Source: Tharpella sp964457755 (GTDB lineage: Bacteria; Desulfobacterota; Anaeroferrophillalia; Anaeroferrophillales; Tharpellaceae). From it: a DNA stretch of 64,000 nucleotides. The stretch covers positions 9,707-73,706 of the forward strand of contig CAYWGC010000012.1 in assembly GCA_964457755.1 (NCBI GenBank), written 5' to 3'. Under the pieces are notes generated by a model. The model was given only the letters and a program-made list of their open reading frames with translations, did not search any database and was not told the DNA's origin. This document shows, in pieces, positions 17,213 to 26,522 of this stretch; position 1 is the stretch's first letter, and each line of letters begins with the position of its first letter. The position numbers and the translations under genes are program-made.

Positions 17213-18083
17213 CTTTATCCGCCCTAATACCAACCACTACCGAAGCAGCTCCGGCACAATCAAAATAGTTTACTGCCTTAGCTTTATCTCCAAGAACCGC
17301 CAAAACCTGTCGCCAACGCTCAAGACGTTCATCAAAAGCTTCTAAACCGAGTTGTAACTCCCAAATTTGCTCAGAGGTAAAAACGGTCACCCCGCAAACT
17401 TCATCAAGGGCAATCTGGGCAATTTTCTCGGGCCAACGCTCTCCCCTTTTTTCCCAGACCAACTGCACTTCAAGAGCCTTTTTCAGTAACCTGCTCCAAA
17501 CTTCCGGCCGACTTTGCCACTCTTTCAATGAAACTCCGTTAATAAGCGGAAAATCAAGCTTTTCATCTTTGGGCGCTGGCGCCATCACTTTACCTGCCTG
17601 ATCCACTAGGTAAAGTTCATCAAGGTAGAGCAGGGCTTTAGGACGACGCTCTTCTATTTCTATCTCCAGACGATCGGGCCAACTCCGCCGAATCCGGGTC
17701 TCTTTAACAAATGGCAGAAGATTGACCCTAGTTTGAACTTCTTTTAAAGAAAAAGTAAAAATCAACTGCCGGGGGGCCAGGCCTAAGGCCTTGATTATAT
17801 CACTCCGAGAACTGCGATAGTTGCCTTGAACAACAATCTCTTTAACCAGAAAACCGTCCCTCTCTTTAAACCAACCATCAACCCCGACAACTAATGTCGG
17901 CCACCAGAGCCACAGAGCTCCAAAACCAAGCCCCAAAAGACAGACCGAAGCCAAAGACAGCAATAGTTTTCGGTTAATACCACGCGATTTTGGGTGCCGG
18001 GCACGCCGAAGCTCTTTGCAACTATTGCTAACCCGTTCACGACGTTTACTCTTTTCAGAACGAGACAAGATCAAGACCGGCAC
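17199..18083 (-). CDS. ftsQ: Cell division protein FtsQ
   Basis: Bitopic inner-membrane protein that links early and late divisome proteins. 294 residues: a basic cytoplasmic start (KSKRRERVSNSCKELRRARH), one membrane helix (about residues 43-66), a POTRA domain (FLVKEIVVQGNYRSSRSDII, about 80-150) and the FtsQ beta domain. The start is a GTG at 18083, inside the end of ddl (29-base overlap); no better start is visible. Sequence in this family is poorly conserved, so position between ddl and ftsA carries much of the weight. Confidence 0.9.
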   Translation of the reverse strand: MPVLILSRSEKSKRRERVSNSCKELRRARHPKSRGINRKLLLSLASVCLLGLGFGALWLWWPTLVVGVDGWFKERDGFLVKEIVVQGNYRSSRSDIIKALGLAPRQLIFTFSLKEVQTRVNLLPFVKETRIRRSWPDRLEIEIEERRPKALLYLDELYLVDQAGKVMAPAPKDEKLDFPLINGVSLKEWQSRPEVWSRLLKKALEVQLVWEKRGERWPEKIAQIALDEVCGVTVFTSEQIWELQLGLEAFDERLERWRQVLAVLGDKAKAVNYFDCAGAASVVVGIRADKDGQK

Positions 18084-19017
18084 CTTGCAGAATGCGATCT
18101 ATTAACGTTACAAAATCAATTCCCGCCGCCTCAGCCGCCTGCGGCAGAAGGCTGGTTTCCGTCATCCCGGGCACCGTATTGATTTCAATCACATAAGGTC
18201 GGCTCTCCATATCAAGACGGAAATCGACCCGCACCGCACCCCGCGTACATCCCAAAGCACGAGCGCTGACCCGAGCCAGATCTTTTACTTTTTGACAAAT
18301 TTCCGGGGCGATCGGCGCGGGCACCAGATACTCCGAATAACCTTTTGTATATTTAGCCTGATAATCGTAAACTCCGCCCCGCGCTCTAATTTCAATCAAC
18401 GGCAGAGATTCATCAGCTAAAACCGCAGCCGTCAATTCAATACCGGGGATATAACTTTCGATCATTACCTGGGAACTGAACTCACGGGCTTTGGCCAGAG
18501 CATCTGGTAACTCTTCAGCGCCTGTCACAATACTTAAGCCCAGACTGGAGCCCTCGGAAACCGGTTTCACAACTAAAGGATAACCCCCTGGAGGCACGGC
18601 AATTTCATCTGCAATTGCCGATGGTACCGTATAATCTGGAGTCAAAATACCGTGTGATATCAGAATCCTTTTGGTCATCACTTTACTCATGGCAATACTG
18701 CTGGCCATGATACCGGGCCCGGTATAGGGGATTTTGAGATATTCCAAAACTCCCTGAATGCTTCCATCCTCGCCATAAGCCCCATGCAGTGCGATAAAAA
18801 CCACTTCAACCTGTGACTCTTTGAGCTTGGCAAAAACCTGACGGTCAACATCGATAAGGGTTACCAGATAGCCGGCCTCCTGCAGAGCCAAGCCCACCGC
18901 CTTACCACTCTTCAATGATACTTCGCGCTCCGCTGAAAGGCCTCCATAGAGGACTCCAACCCTTGTTCCCGGCTTAAATTTCACTTCCACCTCCCGGTTT
19001 TGCGGCATATCTGTCAT
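18055..19017 (-). CDS. ddl: D-alanine--D-alanine ligase
   Basis: ATP-grasp enzyme that joins two D-alanines to give the dipeptide used by MurF. 320 residues, usual for the family. VGVLYGGLSAEREVSLKSG at the N-terminus, HGAYGEDGSIQG, PLVVKPVSEGSSLGLSIV for ATP binding, and RVDFRLD...VIEINTVPGMTETSLLP with the metal ligands are all present. It starts at an ATG overlapping the murB stop codon (ATGA, 4 bases). Confidence 0.97.
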   Translation of the reverse strand: MTDMPQNREVEVKFKPGTRVGVLYGGLSAEREVSLKSGKAVGLALQEAGYLVTLIDVDRQVFAKLKESQVEVVFIALHGAYGEDGSIQGVLEYLKIPYTGPGIMASSIAMSKVMTKRILISHGILTPDYTVPSAIADEIAVPPGGYPLVVKPVSEGSSLGLSIVTGAEELPDALAKAREFSSQVMIESYIPGIELTAAVLADESLPLIEIRARGGVYDYQAKYTKGYSEYLVPAPIAPEICQKVKDLARVSARALGCTRGAVRVDFRLDMESRPYVIEINTVPGMTETSLLPQAAEAAGIDFVTLIDRILQGAGLDLVSF

Positions 19018-19928
19018 GAAAAGATCTTGATCTCGGCTTCAAGCTCAAGTGCATAACGATCCCGTACCCGAAGCCGCATATTTTCCATCAGAGTGATAAT
19101 GTCTACAGCCCGCGACCCGCTTTCGGCAACAATCACGTTAGCATGTTCTCCTGATACATAAGCCCCACCACTACGCATCCCCTTACAACCCGCTTCCTCA
19201 AGCAGACGACCGGCATAATCGCCTTGAGGATTTTTAAATACGGAACCGGCATGAGCGCCAGACGGCAGACGTTTCTCCCGTAAACCTTTGACCTTGGTTA
19301 ACATCTTTGCTATTAATCCAGGCTCTTTTTTCTCAAGCAGAAAATAAGCTGCAACTACCACCTGTTCCGGCAATAAGCCGCCATCGCGGTAAGCTGTTTT
19401 GATTTGTGATGCCTTAAGCCAAGACAAGTCTCCCTTTTCCATAATTTGCAGGGCCGCCAGACAATCATAAATTGTCGAACCGTAAGCTCCGGCATTCATG
19501 GCCAAAGCACCGCCGACGGTACCTGGTATACCGACAAGTTTTTCAAGCCCAGCATAGCCTTCAGCAGCACTCAACTTAATAAGTTTTGAGAGACGGACTC
19601 CGCTTTCGACCCTGAGCATTACCGACCAGGTATCAGCTCCAACCAGTTCAAGATTTCCAAAACCTTTGCCAAGAGTAATTACCACCTGACTCCTGATCCC
19701 GGCATCGCCAATCAGAACATTCCAACCCCCACCGAGAATTACAAAGGGCAGCTCCAACTCCATTAGAGTTTGCAGAGCCAATTTAAGATCTTCTACAGAT
19801 TCAGGTTGCAGATAGAAGGCGGCTGCACCACCAACCTTATAGGCGGTTTTGGGGGCCAGAGGCTCTTCTTCTGTGAGAAAGCCAAACAAACGACCTCGCA
19901 ACTCTTTTTCTTGTTCTTGACTAATCAA
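19014..19928 (-). CDS. murB: UDP-N-acetylenolpyruvoylglucosamine reductase
   Basis: FAD enzyme that reduces UDP-GlcNAc-enolpyruvate to UDP-MurNAc. 304 residues, in the size range of the short (type II) form. Visible are PLAPKTAYKVGGAAAFYLQP, the FAD-binding ILGGGWNVLI (GGGSN variant), GIPGTVGGALAMNAGAYG, and RLPSGAHAGSVFKNP with the catalytic serine (S in AGSVFKNP), followed by KGMRSGGAYVSGEHAN. The Asn of the usual ILGGGSN motif is kept while the Ser is Trp. It lies 8 bp downstream of the BON lipoprotein gene. Confidence 0.96.
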   Translation of the reverse strand: MISQEQEKELRGRLFGFLTEEEPLAPKTAYKVGGAAAFYLQPESVEDLKLALQTLMELELPFVILGGGWNVLIGDAGIRSQVVITLGKGFGNLELVGADTWSVMLRVESGVRLSKLIKLSAAEGYAGLEKLVGIPGTVGGALAMNAGAYGSTIYDCLAALQIMEKGDLSWLKASQIKTAYRDGGLLPEQVVVAAYFLLEKKEPGLIAKMLTKVKGLREKRLPSGAHAGSVFKNPQGDYAGRLLEEAGCKGMRSGGAYVSGEHANVIVAESGSRAVDIITLMENMRLRVRDRYALELEAEIKIFS

Positions 19929-19936
19929 AACAACCC

Positions 19937-20236
19937 TTAAGGTATAATTTTCAAGAGATTGATAACTTTTCTAACCCCTGATGTCCGGGCCGCTACCGCA
20001 ACTACCCGACTCTCCATATTGGGACTTCGCACACGTCCCTGTAAAGTCACCTCTCCCTGGTAGACATCAACATCGACACCAATAACTTTGCCACCCATCA
20101 TCTCAGTCAGACGCCCTTTGACGGTTGCTGAGAGCACCGCATCATCATAAACCTCGCCTGCCCCGCGACCGCCAGGCGTCGAACATGACATCAGAAAGCA
20201 ACTTAAAAACAGTACGACAAAGATTAATCTTAACAT
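19937..20236 (-). CDS. Small BON-domain lipoprotein inside the dcw cluster
   Basis: About 99 residues from ATG 20236. A short signal sequence ends in a lipobox (LIFVVLFLSCFLMSCSTPGG) with the lipid-modified Cys at 18. One BON-like repeat follows: DAVLSATVKGRLTEMMGG, VDVDVYQGEVTLQGRV and ESRVVAVAARTSGVRKVINL. BON domains occur in periplasmic and outer-membrane proteins and may bind membranes; the role here is unknown. The longer frame to 20425 is rejected because it runs through a dispersed repeat (20325-20398) and lacks a signal sequence at its start. GATGGGA lies just upstream of the chosen ATG. It sits between murC and murB, both enzymes of cytoplasmic peptidoglycan synthesis, an unusual place for a secreted protein. 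Confidence 0.75.
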   Translation of the reverse strand: MLRLIFVVLFLSCFLMSCSTPGGRGAGEVYDDAVLSATVKGRLTEMMGGKVIGVDVDVYQGEVTLQGRVRSPNMESRVVAVAARTSGVRKVINLLKIIP

Positions 20237-20324
20237 CACAAATCCCATCTCCAAACTGTCTCGATGCGGGGACAGACCTCCTGGCAGGGCTTTCACCCTA
20301 AAGGGCACAAGAGCCCTAGCCGGT

Positions 20325-20398
20325 CTGAGCTTGCGCCTGAGCGCAACGAGAAGTACTCTTAGGGTATCCATCCTCGAAATGGGCGAAGCAATGTTCGC
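20325..20398 (-). repeat. Dispersed repeat, copy A
   Basis: On the minus strand this 74-base stretch (GCGAACATTGCTTCGCCCAT onward to GCAAGCTCAG) aligns at roughly three quarters identity with 63719-63794 on the plus strand. It lies in the gap between murC and the BON lipoprotein gene. No transposase is attached. Its nature is unknown; a miniature or REP-type element is possible. Confidence 0.55.
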
Positions 20399-20414
20399 AG
20401 CTACTCGCTTTAAC

Positions 20415-21806
20415 TTAACTTGCACAACCTACGCCTTCAGCCAGCTCCTGTCCCAAACGACAGATATCGCCAGCCCCTAATGTCAGGATAAGATCGTCAG
20501 CCTCAATCTTACCTAAAACAAAAGCTTTTAACTCCTCACGATCGGCGCAATAGTAGACCTGCTTATGACCATGTTGACGAATTGCATCAGCCAGCAACTC
20601 TCCACTAATGCCCTCGATCGGAGTCTCTCCGGCCGCATAAATAGCGGTCACCACTAAAACATCGGCTTCATTAAAAGCGACCAGAAATTCATTAAACAGA
20701 TACTTTGTACGCGTATAGCGATGGGGCTGAAAAAGAGCCACAAGACGCCGCTCAGGCCAAGCTTGGCGAAGAGCTTCGAGAGTCACCAGAATCTCGGTGG
20801 GATGATGACCATAATCATCGATCAGCAGGGCTCCCTGATACTTTCCCAGGATCTGCAAGCGTCGCTGCACGCCGGTGAAACCGGAGAGGTGTTCACGAAT
20901 ATCAGCAAATTCAAGACCCAACTCAAAACCGGTCGCAATTGCGGCCAAACAATTAAGCACATAATGACGGCCCGGCATGTCGATTACGAACTCTCCCAGT
21001 TCACGGCCTTTAACCAGCACCTTGAAACGACTCTGCATACCTTTGATAGCAACCTCGATGGCCCGCACGTCGGCCTGAGGATTAAAACCGTAAGTCGAGA
21101 TCCGTCGGCCGATACGGGGAATTATCTCCTGAACCCGGGCATCATCAAGACAGAGCACAACCAGACCATAAAAAGGAACCTTGTTGGCGAAGGCGACAAA
21201 ATTATCCTCAATCTCGGCAAGCCCCCCCTGATAGTAGTCAAGATGTTCACGATCGATATTGGTAATGATTGCGATAATCGGTGACAGAGCGAGAAATGAG
21301 CCATCACTCTCGTCAGCCTCAGCGACTAAAATCTCGCCCTCGCCGAGACAGGCATTACTATTAATACTATTGAGACGGCCGCCAATAACCACAGTCGGAT
21401 CAAGATCGGTACCACTGAGCATGGTCGCAATCATCGACGTCGTTGTGGTTTTGCCATGGGTACCGCCAACTGCGATACCATATTTAAGGCGCATCAGTTC
21501 GGCCAGCATCTCGGCCCGTGGGATCACCGGAATCGCCCGGGCATGAGCCTCAATAATTTCCGGATTATCCTCTTTTACAGCGGTAGAACGCACCAACACC
21601 TGCACATCACCAACGTTTTTCCGGTCATGCCCATAGGCTATGCGGGCCCCCATACCTTCCAGCCGCTCGGTTACCAGGCTCTTTGCCAAGTCGGAACCAT
21701 GCACCTGATAACCCAAGTTAAGCAATACTTCAGCGATACCACACATACCGCTCCCACCAATACCGACAAAATGAACCCGCTCAACCTTATGGTGCATACC
21801 TTTCAC
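20415..21806 (-). CDS. murC: UDP-N-acetylmuramate--L-alanine ligase
   Basis: Adds L-alanine to UDP-MurNAc. About 463 residues: VHFVGIGGSGMCGIAEVLLN (N-terminal nucleotide-sugar domain), the Mur ligase P-loop GTHGKTTTTSMIATM near residue 115, EADESDGSFL, TNIDREHLDYY, and the C-terminal DDYGHHPTEI and LFQPHRYTRTK. The start is uncertain: ATG 21821 has no clear ribosome site, whereas GTG 21806 has GAGG about 9 bases upstream; ATG 21797 is the third option. It follows murG by 22 bp or less. Confidence 0.96.
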   Translation of the reverse strand: MKGMHHKVERVHFVGIGGSGMCGIAEVLLNLGYQVHGSDLAKSLVTERLEGMGARIAYGHDRKNVGDVQVLVRSTAVKEDNPEIIEAHARAIPVIPRAEMLAELMRLKYGIAVGGTHGKTTTTSMIATMLSGTDLDPTVVIGGRLNSINSNACLGEGEILVAEADESDGSFLALSPIIAIITNIDREHLDYYQGGLAEIEDNFVAFANKVPFYGLVVLCLDDARVQEIIPRIGRRISTYGFNPQADVRAIEVAIKGMQSRFKVLVKGRELGEFVIDMPGRHYVLNCLAAIATGFELGLEFADIREHLSGFTGVQRRLQILGKYQGALLIDDYGHHPTEILVTLEALRQAWPERRLVALFQPHRYTRTKYLFNEFLVAFNEADVLVVTAIYAAGETPIEGISGELLADAIRQHGHKQVYYCADREELKAFVLGKIEADDLILTLGAGDICRLGQELAEGVGCAS

Positions 21807-21828
21807 TGATTTATTCCTCATTTATTTA

Positions 21829-22974
21829 CTAATCAATCAACTTTAGACAGTAATCAACTATCTGCTCACAAGCTTCAGGGCGGCCCTGTTTTAAGGCCGC
21901 TGCGGCCATTTTTGCCAAACTTTGAGGATCATTAATTAACCGTTCAAGATCTTCAGCCAGAACCTGACTCTCAAATTCGCTCTCAATTTTTACTATTGCC
22001 GCCCCGGATTCCGCAAAAGCCCTGGCGTTAAAAGTCTGGTGATCATGGGCCGCATGCGGAAAGGGCACGAGAATAGCAGGTTTGCCCAAAGCCCCCAATT
22101 CGGCCAGTGTCAAAGCCCCAGCCCGGCAAATAAGGAGATCGGCTTTTCTGTAATAAGAGCCAATCTCGTTGATAAACTCAACGACTTCAACTCGATCCTT
22201 ACAAGTCGCGTAAGCCTTTTCAACCTCAGCAAAATCGTGAATCCCACTCTGATGCACAACCCTCAACTTGTGTTTTCCTGCCAGCAACTTAGCAATCGCT
22301 TCAGGGACAATGCGGTTCAATACCCTGGCACCCTGACTGCCGCCAACGATCAAGATATTAAACTCTTTCGCTTGTTCACCCTCACTTAACGAATTCTCAG
22401 GTGCATAATTTTCGTTTTTCCCACTCTCTTGCAGACGGGCCCGCAACGGATTACCAAAATCAAACAACTTACGACTGCGCAAATGCGCTTTGGCTTTTGC
22501 AAAAGCGATAAAGACGGCATCGGCCCAGGGCGCCAGAACCCGGTTGACCAGCCCGGGGAAAGCATTCTGCTCCTGCATAACCCAAGGCAACCCGGCAATC
22601 ATTGCCGCCAGCAAAACCGGAGCACTAGCATAACCTCCAAGACCGACAACTAGAGCCGGACGATAACGAACCAGAAGAATCAGGGCCTGAATTACCGCTT
22701 TTGGGAAGTTGAACAAAGCTTTGAGGCGACGCCGTCCTCTTATCCCGACCAGTCCCTGGACCTCAAGAAAAACTAAAGGATAACCGAGCTCAGGAATCAC
22801 CCGCGCTTCCAAACCCCGCTGAGTCCCGGCAAAAACAATTCGGGTCTCAGGCCGACGCCGCCTAAACTCTTCTGCCAGAGCGATACCGGGGAAGAGATGG
22901 CCACCCGTGCCCCCTCCCGCGAAGAGAATGGTCAGTGCCGGAATTTTTGTTTTAGCGGGTTTGACGACTGACAT
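21829..22974 (-). CDS. murG: Lipid II synthase MurG
   Basis: GT28 glycosyltransferase that adds GlcNAc to lipid I on the cytoplasmic face of the inner membrane. 381 residues. The N-terminal glycine loop FAGGGTGGHLFPGIALAEE, GLGGYASAPVLLAA, EQNAFPGLVNR and the C-terminal UDP-GlcNAc site (GGSQGARVLNRIVPEA, then LLICRAGALTLAELGALGKP) are present. Its start lies inside the end of ftsW (23-base overlap). Confidence 0.97.
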   Translation of the reverse strand: MSVVKPAKTKIPALTILFAGGGTGGHLFPGIALAEEFRRRRPETRIVFAGTQRGLEARVIPELGYPLVFLEVQGLVGIRGRRRLKALFNFPKAVIQALILLVRYRPALVVGLGGYASAPVLLAAMIAGLPWVMQEQNAFPGLVNRVLAPWADAVFIAFAKAKAHLRSRKLFDFGNPLRARLQESGKNENYAPENSLSEGEQAKEFNILIVGGSQGARVLNRIVPEAIAKLLAGKHKLRVVHQSGIHDFAEVEKAYATCKDRVEVVEFINEIGSYYRKADLLICRAGALTLAELGALGKPAILVPFPHAAHDHQTFNARAFAESGAAIVKIESEFESQVLAEDLERLINDPQSLAKMAAAALKQGRPEACEQIVDYCLKLID

Positions 22975-24031
22975 TTAACAATACCCCGACAGCGGCCAGA
23001 GAGACACAGAGCGAGCTCCCGCCATAGCTTAAAAATGGAAAAGTCAGCCCCTTGGTTGGCAAAAGACCCAAGGTAACCCAGTAATTTACAGTCATCTGCA
23101 ACACCAGAAGCAATGTTAAACCGAAGGCTAAAAGGGTACCGAACCGGTCCGGAGCTGAACGTGAAATTTTAAGGCCGATTAAAAAAAGTGCTCCTACCAG
23201 AAAAGTCAAAAAGGCAACCCCGATAAAACCAAACTCCTCGGCCCAAACCGCCACGATAAAATCGGTGTAGGCTTCCGGTAGATAGAATAATTTCTGCGCA
23301 CTGTTGCCGGCCCCGACCCCACTCAAGCCACCAGCACCAAAAGCGATCAGGGACTGCTTGAGCTGATAGGAGATGCCCTGCCCCTCCCAATTAAGAAAAG
23401 AGGTCAAACGATCCATACGGTAACCGCGGCCCGCAATTGCGGCCACAATCCCGGCAACCCCGACCAAGGCAAGCAGGGTTAGGTGTTTTAAACGCGCCCC
23501 CGAGACAAAAACCAGGATTAAAGTCAGGGTCGCAATAACCACCGACGAACCAAAATCGGGTTCCAACATCAAGAGCGTAACCACAAGCCCGAGAATAATC
23601 AGAGGCGGTAGTAAACCACGCTTAAAATCGCTAATCGCTTCACCTTTTTTCGCCAGATAAGCACAAAGATAGATGACAAAACTCAACTTGCACAACTCAG
23701 AAGCTTGAAGATTGAAAAAAGGAGTTTTAATCCAGCGGGTAGCCCCTTTTACCTGATGCCCGATTTCCGGTACCAGAACTAAGCCTAGAAGAGTAATAGT
23801 GAGCAGCACCAGGGGGAGCATTAATTTACTCCACCAATGGTAGTCAAATCGGGAACAAATGAAGAGGGCCAATGCCCCGAAAATAGCAAAGATCACCTGC
23901 CGGACCAGATAGTAACTGTTTTGTCCATTAAGATGAAAAGCCTTGATACTACTCGCGTTAAAGACCATCAACAAACCCAGACAAAGCATGGTGCTAACCA
24001 CCGCCAAGAGGATAATTTCATCACGTTTCAT
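22952..24031 (-). CDS. ftsW: Peptidoglycan glycosyltransferase FtsW
   Basis: SEDS-family polymerase of septal peptidoglycan, working with the FtsI-type PBP. About 359 residues and roughly ten membrane helices. Signature stretches: MVFNASS near the start, GHQVKGATRWI, LEPDFGSSVVIATLTL (with the conserved catalytic Asp region) and KGLTFPFLSYGGSSL near the C-terminus. ATG 24031 overlaps the murD stop as ATGA; a longer frame from 24049 is possible. Confidence 0.96.
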   Translation of the reverse strand: MKRDEIILLAVVSTMLCLGLLMVFNASSIKAFHLNGQNSYYLVRQVIFAIFGALALFICSRFDYHWWSKLMLPLVLLTITLLGLVLVPEIGHQVKGATRWIKTPFFNLQASELCKLSFVIYLCAYLAKKGEAISDFKRGLLPPLIILGLVVTLLMLEPDFGSSVVIATLTLILVFVSGARLKHLTLLALVGVAGIVAAIAGRGYRMDRLTSFLNWEGQGISYQLKQSLIAFGAGGLSGVGAGNSAQKLFYLPEAYTDFIVAVWAEEFGFIGVAFLTFLVGALFLIGLKISRSAPDRFGTLLAFGLTLLLVLQMTVNYWVTLGLLPTKGLTFPFLSYGGSSLCVSLAAVGVLLNVSRQTR

Positions 24032-25449
24032 AGTTGACCATTGCAACATGCACCGGCAGACTGGAGCAAAGCCCGAAAAACGTCGCCGCGTTCCTGATAA
24101 TTCTTAAATTCATCAAAGCTTGCACATCCCGGAGCCAAGAGGACAACATCACCCGATTCGGCAATCGCCAGAGCCCGCTCCACTGCACTTTTTAGATTTT
24201 TAGCTATAAATTCATTTGTGTATTCCGGCAGCTGCCGACAAACTTCAGTTGCGGCCCGGCCAAAGGGTACAAGTTCCCGTAAACCCTGCTTAAGATAGCC
24301 GTCCAAGCTTGCAAAATCGGCCCCTTTGTCGTAACCTCCCAACAAGAGAACCAGAGGCCGTTCAAAACTGCTGAGGGCTTTGATTACCGCATCGATATTG
24401 GTTGCTTTTGAATCGTTGTAAAAATCGACTCCGGCGCGACTCCCGACATACTCCAGACGATGGGCAATACCGTTGAAGTCGTTAAGGGCTGAAATTATAA
24501 CCTTATCTTCTATCCCCCAAATCAATGCTGCCAACAAAGCCGCAATATAGTTGGAACGATTATGGGCCCCCGGCAGTTTTGAGATCGGTGCTTTAAGTTC
24601 TCTCACAATCTCATTACCCTCCAAAGTTCGGGCTCTGATAGTTATTTTATCTGCCAGCCAACTGGCGCCCGACTCAACCCCCTGTTCAATACTGAAAAAG
24701 AGCACTTCCGGTACATTTTCTCCAGCCTGCCGACAAACTTGCAGCCCGCAGCCAAAATCCTTAAGTAGCGGATCGTCATGGTTAAGTAACAGAAAATCAG
24801 AGTTATCCTGATTTTGACAAATGGCGGTTTTAGCCTGAAGGTAGGCTGCCGTATCCAAGTAGCGATCCTGATGATCAGGAGTCAAGTTTAAGATGGTGGC
24901 GATCCGGGGATGAAAACGTTCAATAGATTCAAGCTGAAAACTGCTGAGCTCTAAAATTCCCGCCGCAAACTGCGGTTGAACCATCTCTAGCGCCGGGCGG
25001 CCAAGATTACCGCCCACAAAAGTATTAATTCCGGCCGCCGCAAAAATCTCACCCATCAAGGTCACGGTTGTGGTCTTGCCGTTAGTTCCGGTCAGAGCTA
25101 AAAGCGGGCAATGACAATGGCGCGCAGCAAGTTCGACCTCTCCGATAACTTCGCAGCCCCTCTGACGAGGCACCGTAAAAACCGGCAGCGTCAAGGGTAC
25201 ACCGGGGCTCACCACAATCAGATCCCGATCAAGAAAAAATTTCTCACTATGACCACCCGTCTCAATCTCGCTAATACCGATATCCGATAAAGTTTGCAGG
25301 ACCTTTCCCAGAGAACTCGCCGAACCTTGATCACTACAGGCCACCGCCCATCCCTGCTGCTGTAAAAAGCGGGCCGCGGCCAGACCACTGACCCCAAGTC
25401 CGACAACCAGAGCCTTGCTCCCGGCATTAATATTTTGCGGTTTTATCAT
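24028..25449 (-). CDS. murD: UDP-N-acetylmuramoylalanine--D-glutamate ligase
   Basis: Adds D-glutamate to UDP-MurNAc-L-Ala. 473 residues. The N-terminal Rossmann-like ALVVGLGVSGLAAARFL, P-loop ALTGTNGKTTTVTLMGEI, ELSSFQLESI, NLTPDHQDRY, GAHNRSNYIAA and the C-terminal VDFYNDSKATNIDAV and LLGGYDKGADF are all present. The start overlaps the mraY stop by 4 bases. Confidence 0.97.
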   Translation of the reverse strand: MIKPQNINAGSKALVVGLGVSGLAAARFLQQQGWAVACSDQGSASSLGKVLQTLSDIGISEIETGGHSEKFFLDRDLIVVSPGVPLTLPVFTVPRQRGCEVIGEVELAARHCHCPLLALTGTNGKTTTVTLMGEIFAAAGINTFVGGNLGRPALEMVQPQFAAGILELSSFQLESIERFHPRIATILNLTPDHQDRYLDTAAYLQAKTAICQNQDNSDFLLLNHDDPLLKDFGCGLQVCRQAGENVPEVLFFSIEQGVESGASWLADKITIRARTLEGNEIVRELKAPISKLPGAHNRSNYIAALLAALIWGIEDKVIISALNDFNGIAHRLEYVGSRAGVDFYNDSKATNIDAVIKALSSFERPLVLLLGGYDKGADFASLDGYLKQGLRELVPFGRAATEVCRQLPEYTNEFIAKNLKSAVERALAIAESGDVVLLAPGCASFDEFKNYQERGDVFRALLQSAGACCNGQL

Positions 25450-26522
25450 CTTAATTTCAATGTGCTTAAGGCAAAAAGAGCCAGAATCAGGGCGATAATC
25501 CAGAACCTGACAATAACTTTAGGCTCGGCCCAGCCCTTCAATTCAAAATGGTGGTGCAGGGGCGCCATGCGAAAGACCCGTTTGCCGGTCAATTTAAACG
25601 AAGCCACCTGAATAATTACCGACATGGTCTCTAATACAAATATTCCACCAACCAGAAAGAGTAGAATCTCCTGTTTCGTGACTGCGGCCACGGCCCCGAG
25701 TCCGGCGCCTAAAGCCAGAGATCCGACATCCCCCATAAAGATCGCTGCAGGATAGGTATTGAACCAGAGAAAACCTAAGGCCGCCCCGATCATCGCGCCG
25801 CAGAAAATTGCGGTCTCACCAACCCCGACGACATACTGGATCTGCAGATAACCTGCTAAAACACTATGCCCGGCAACGTAACTGAAGATCATATAAACGG
25901 CAAAAGCAACCAGAGAGGGCCCGGTTGCAAGACCGTCAAGACCGTCCGTCAGATTAACCGCATTGGATGTACCAACGACGACGATGGCCATAAATGGGAT
26001 ATAGAAAATCCCAAAATCGGGTAGCAGTCTTTTAAAAAAAGGGACTGTCAAGGTCGTCGGGTAACCCGGCAGAAGATAGACGATAGTTGCAAATATTAGG
26101 GCGATCACAAATTGGGCACCAAGTTTCTGGCGGGCTGATAGTCCGGTCGAATTGCCTTTGACAAGTTTTCGATAATCATCAACAAAACCGATGGCACCAA
26201 AGCCCAGAACTACGGCCAGAACGAGCCACACATAGATTTCAGTAAGATCAGCCCAAAGCAAGGTTGCCACCGAAACCGAAAAGATGATGAGTACCCCGCC
26301 CATGGTTGGCGTTCCGGTCTTTATTTGGTGGCTCTGCGGGCCGTCCTCACGCACCACTTGGCCAATCTGCAAGGCCTTAAGCCAGGCAATAACCTTAGGC
26401 CCTAGATAAAAAGCTATAAACAAGGCGGTCAACGCAGCATAGATAGCCCGGAAGGTAATATAGCGAAAAACATTAAAACCGGACCAGAAATTATGCAGAG
26501 GATAAAGAATATGGTAGAGCAT
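25446..26522 (-). CDS. mraY: Phospho-N-acetylmuramoyl-pentapeptide transferase
   Basis: Transfers phospho-MurNAc-pentapeptide to undecaprenyl phosphate, giving lipid I. 358 residues with about ten membrane segments. Conserved loops: KTGTPTMGGVLII, FGAIGFVDDYRKL with the Asp pair, NAVNLTDGLDGLA, FLWFNTYPAAIFMGDVGSLALG, and APLHHHFELKGWAEPKVIVRFWI with the HHH motif. Start and the murF stop share one base (TAATG). Confidence 0.98.
   Translation of the reverse strand: MLYHILYPLHNFWSGFNVFRYITFRAIYAALTALFIAFYLGPKVIAWLKALQIGQVVREDGPQSHQIKTGTPTMGGVLIIFSVSVATLLWADLTEIYVWLVLAVVLGFGAIGFVDDYRKLVKGNSTGLSARQKLGAQFVIALIFATIVYLLPGYPTTLTVPFFKRLLPDFGIFYIPFMAIVVVGTSNAVNLTDGLDGLATGPSLVAFAVYMIFSYVAGHSVLAGYLQIQYVVGVGETAIFCGAMIGAALGFLWFNTYPAAIFMGDVGSLALGAGLGAVAAVTKQEILLFLVGGIFVLETMSVIIQVASFKLTGKRVFRMAPLHHHFELKGWAEPKVIVRFWIIALILALFALSTLKLR

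Noticed and set aside
20237..20425. N-terminal extension of the BON protein
   Set aside because: The extra 63 residues are translated from a dispersed repeat; a lipoprotein signal begins at 20236.
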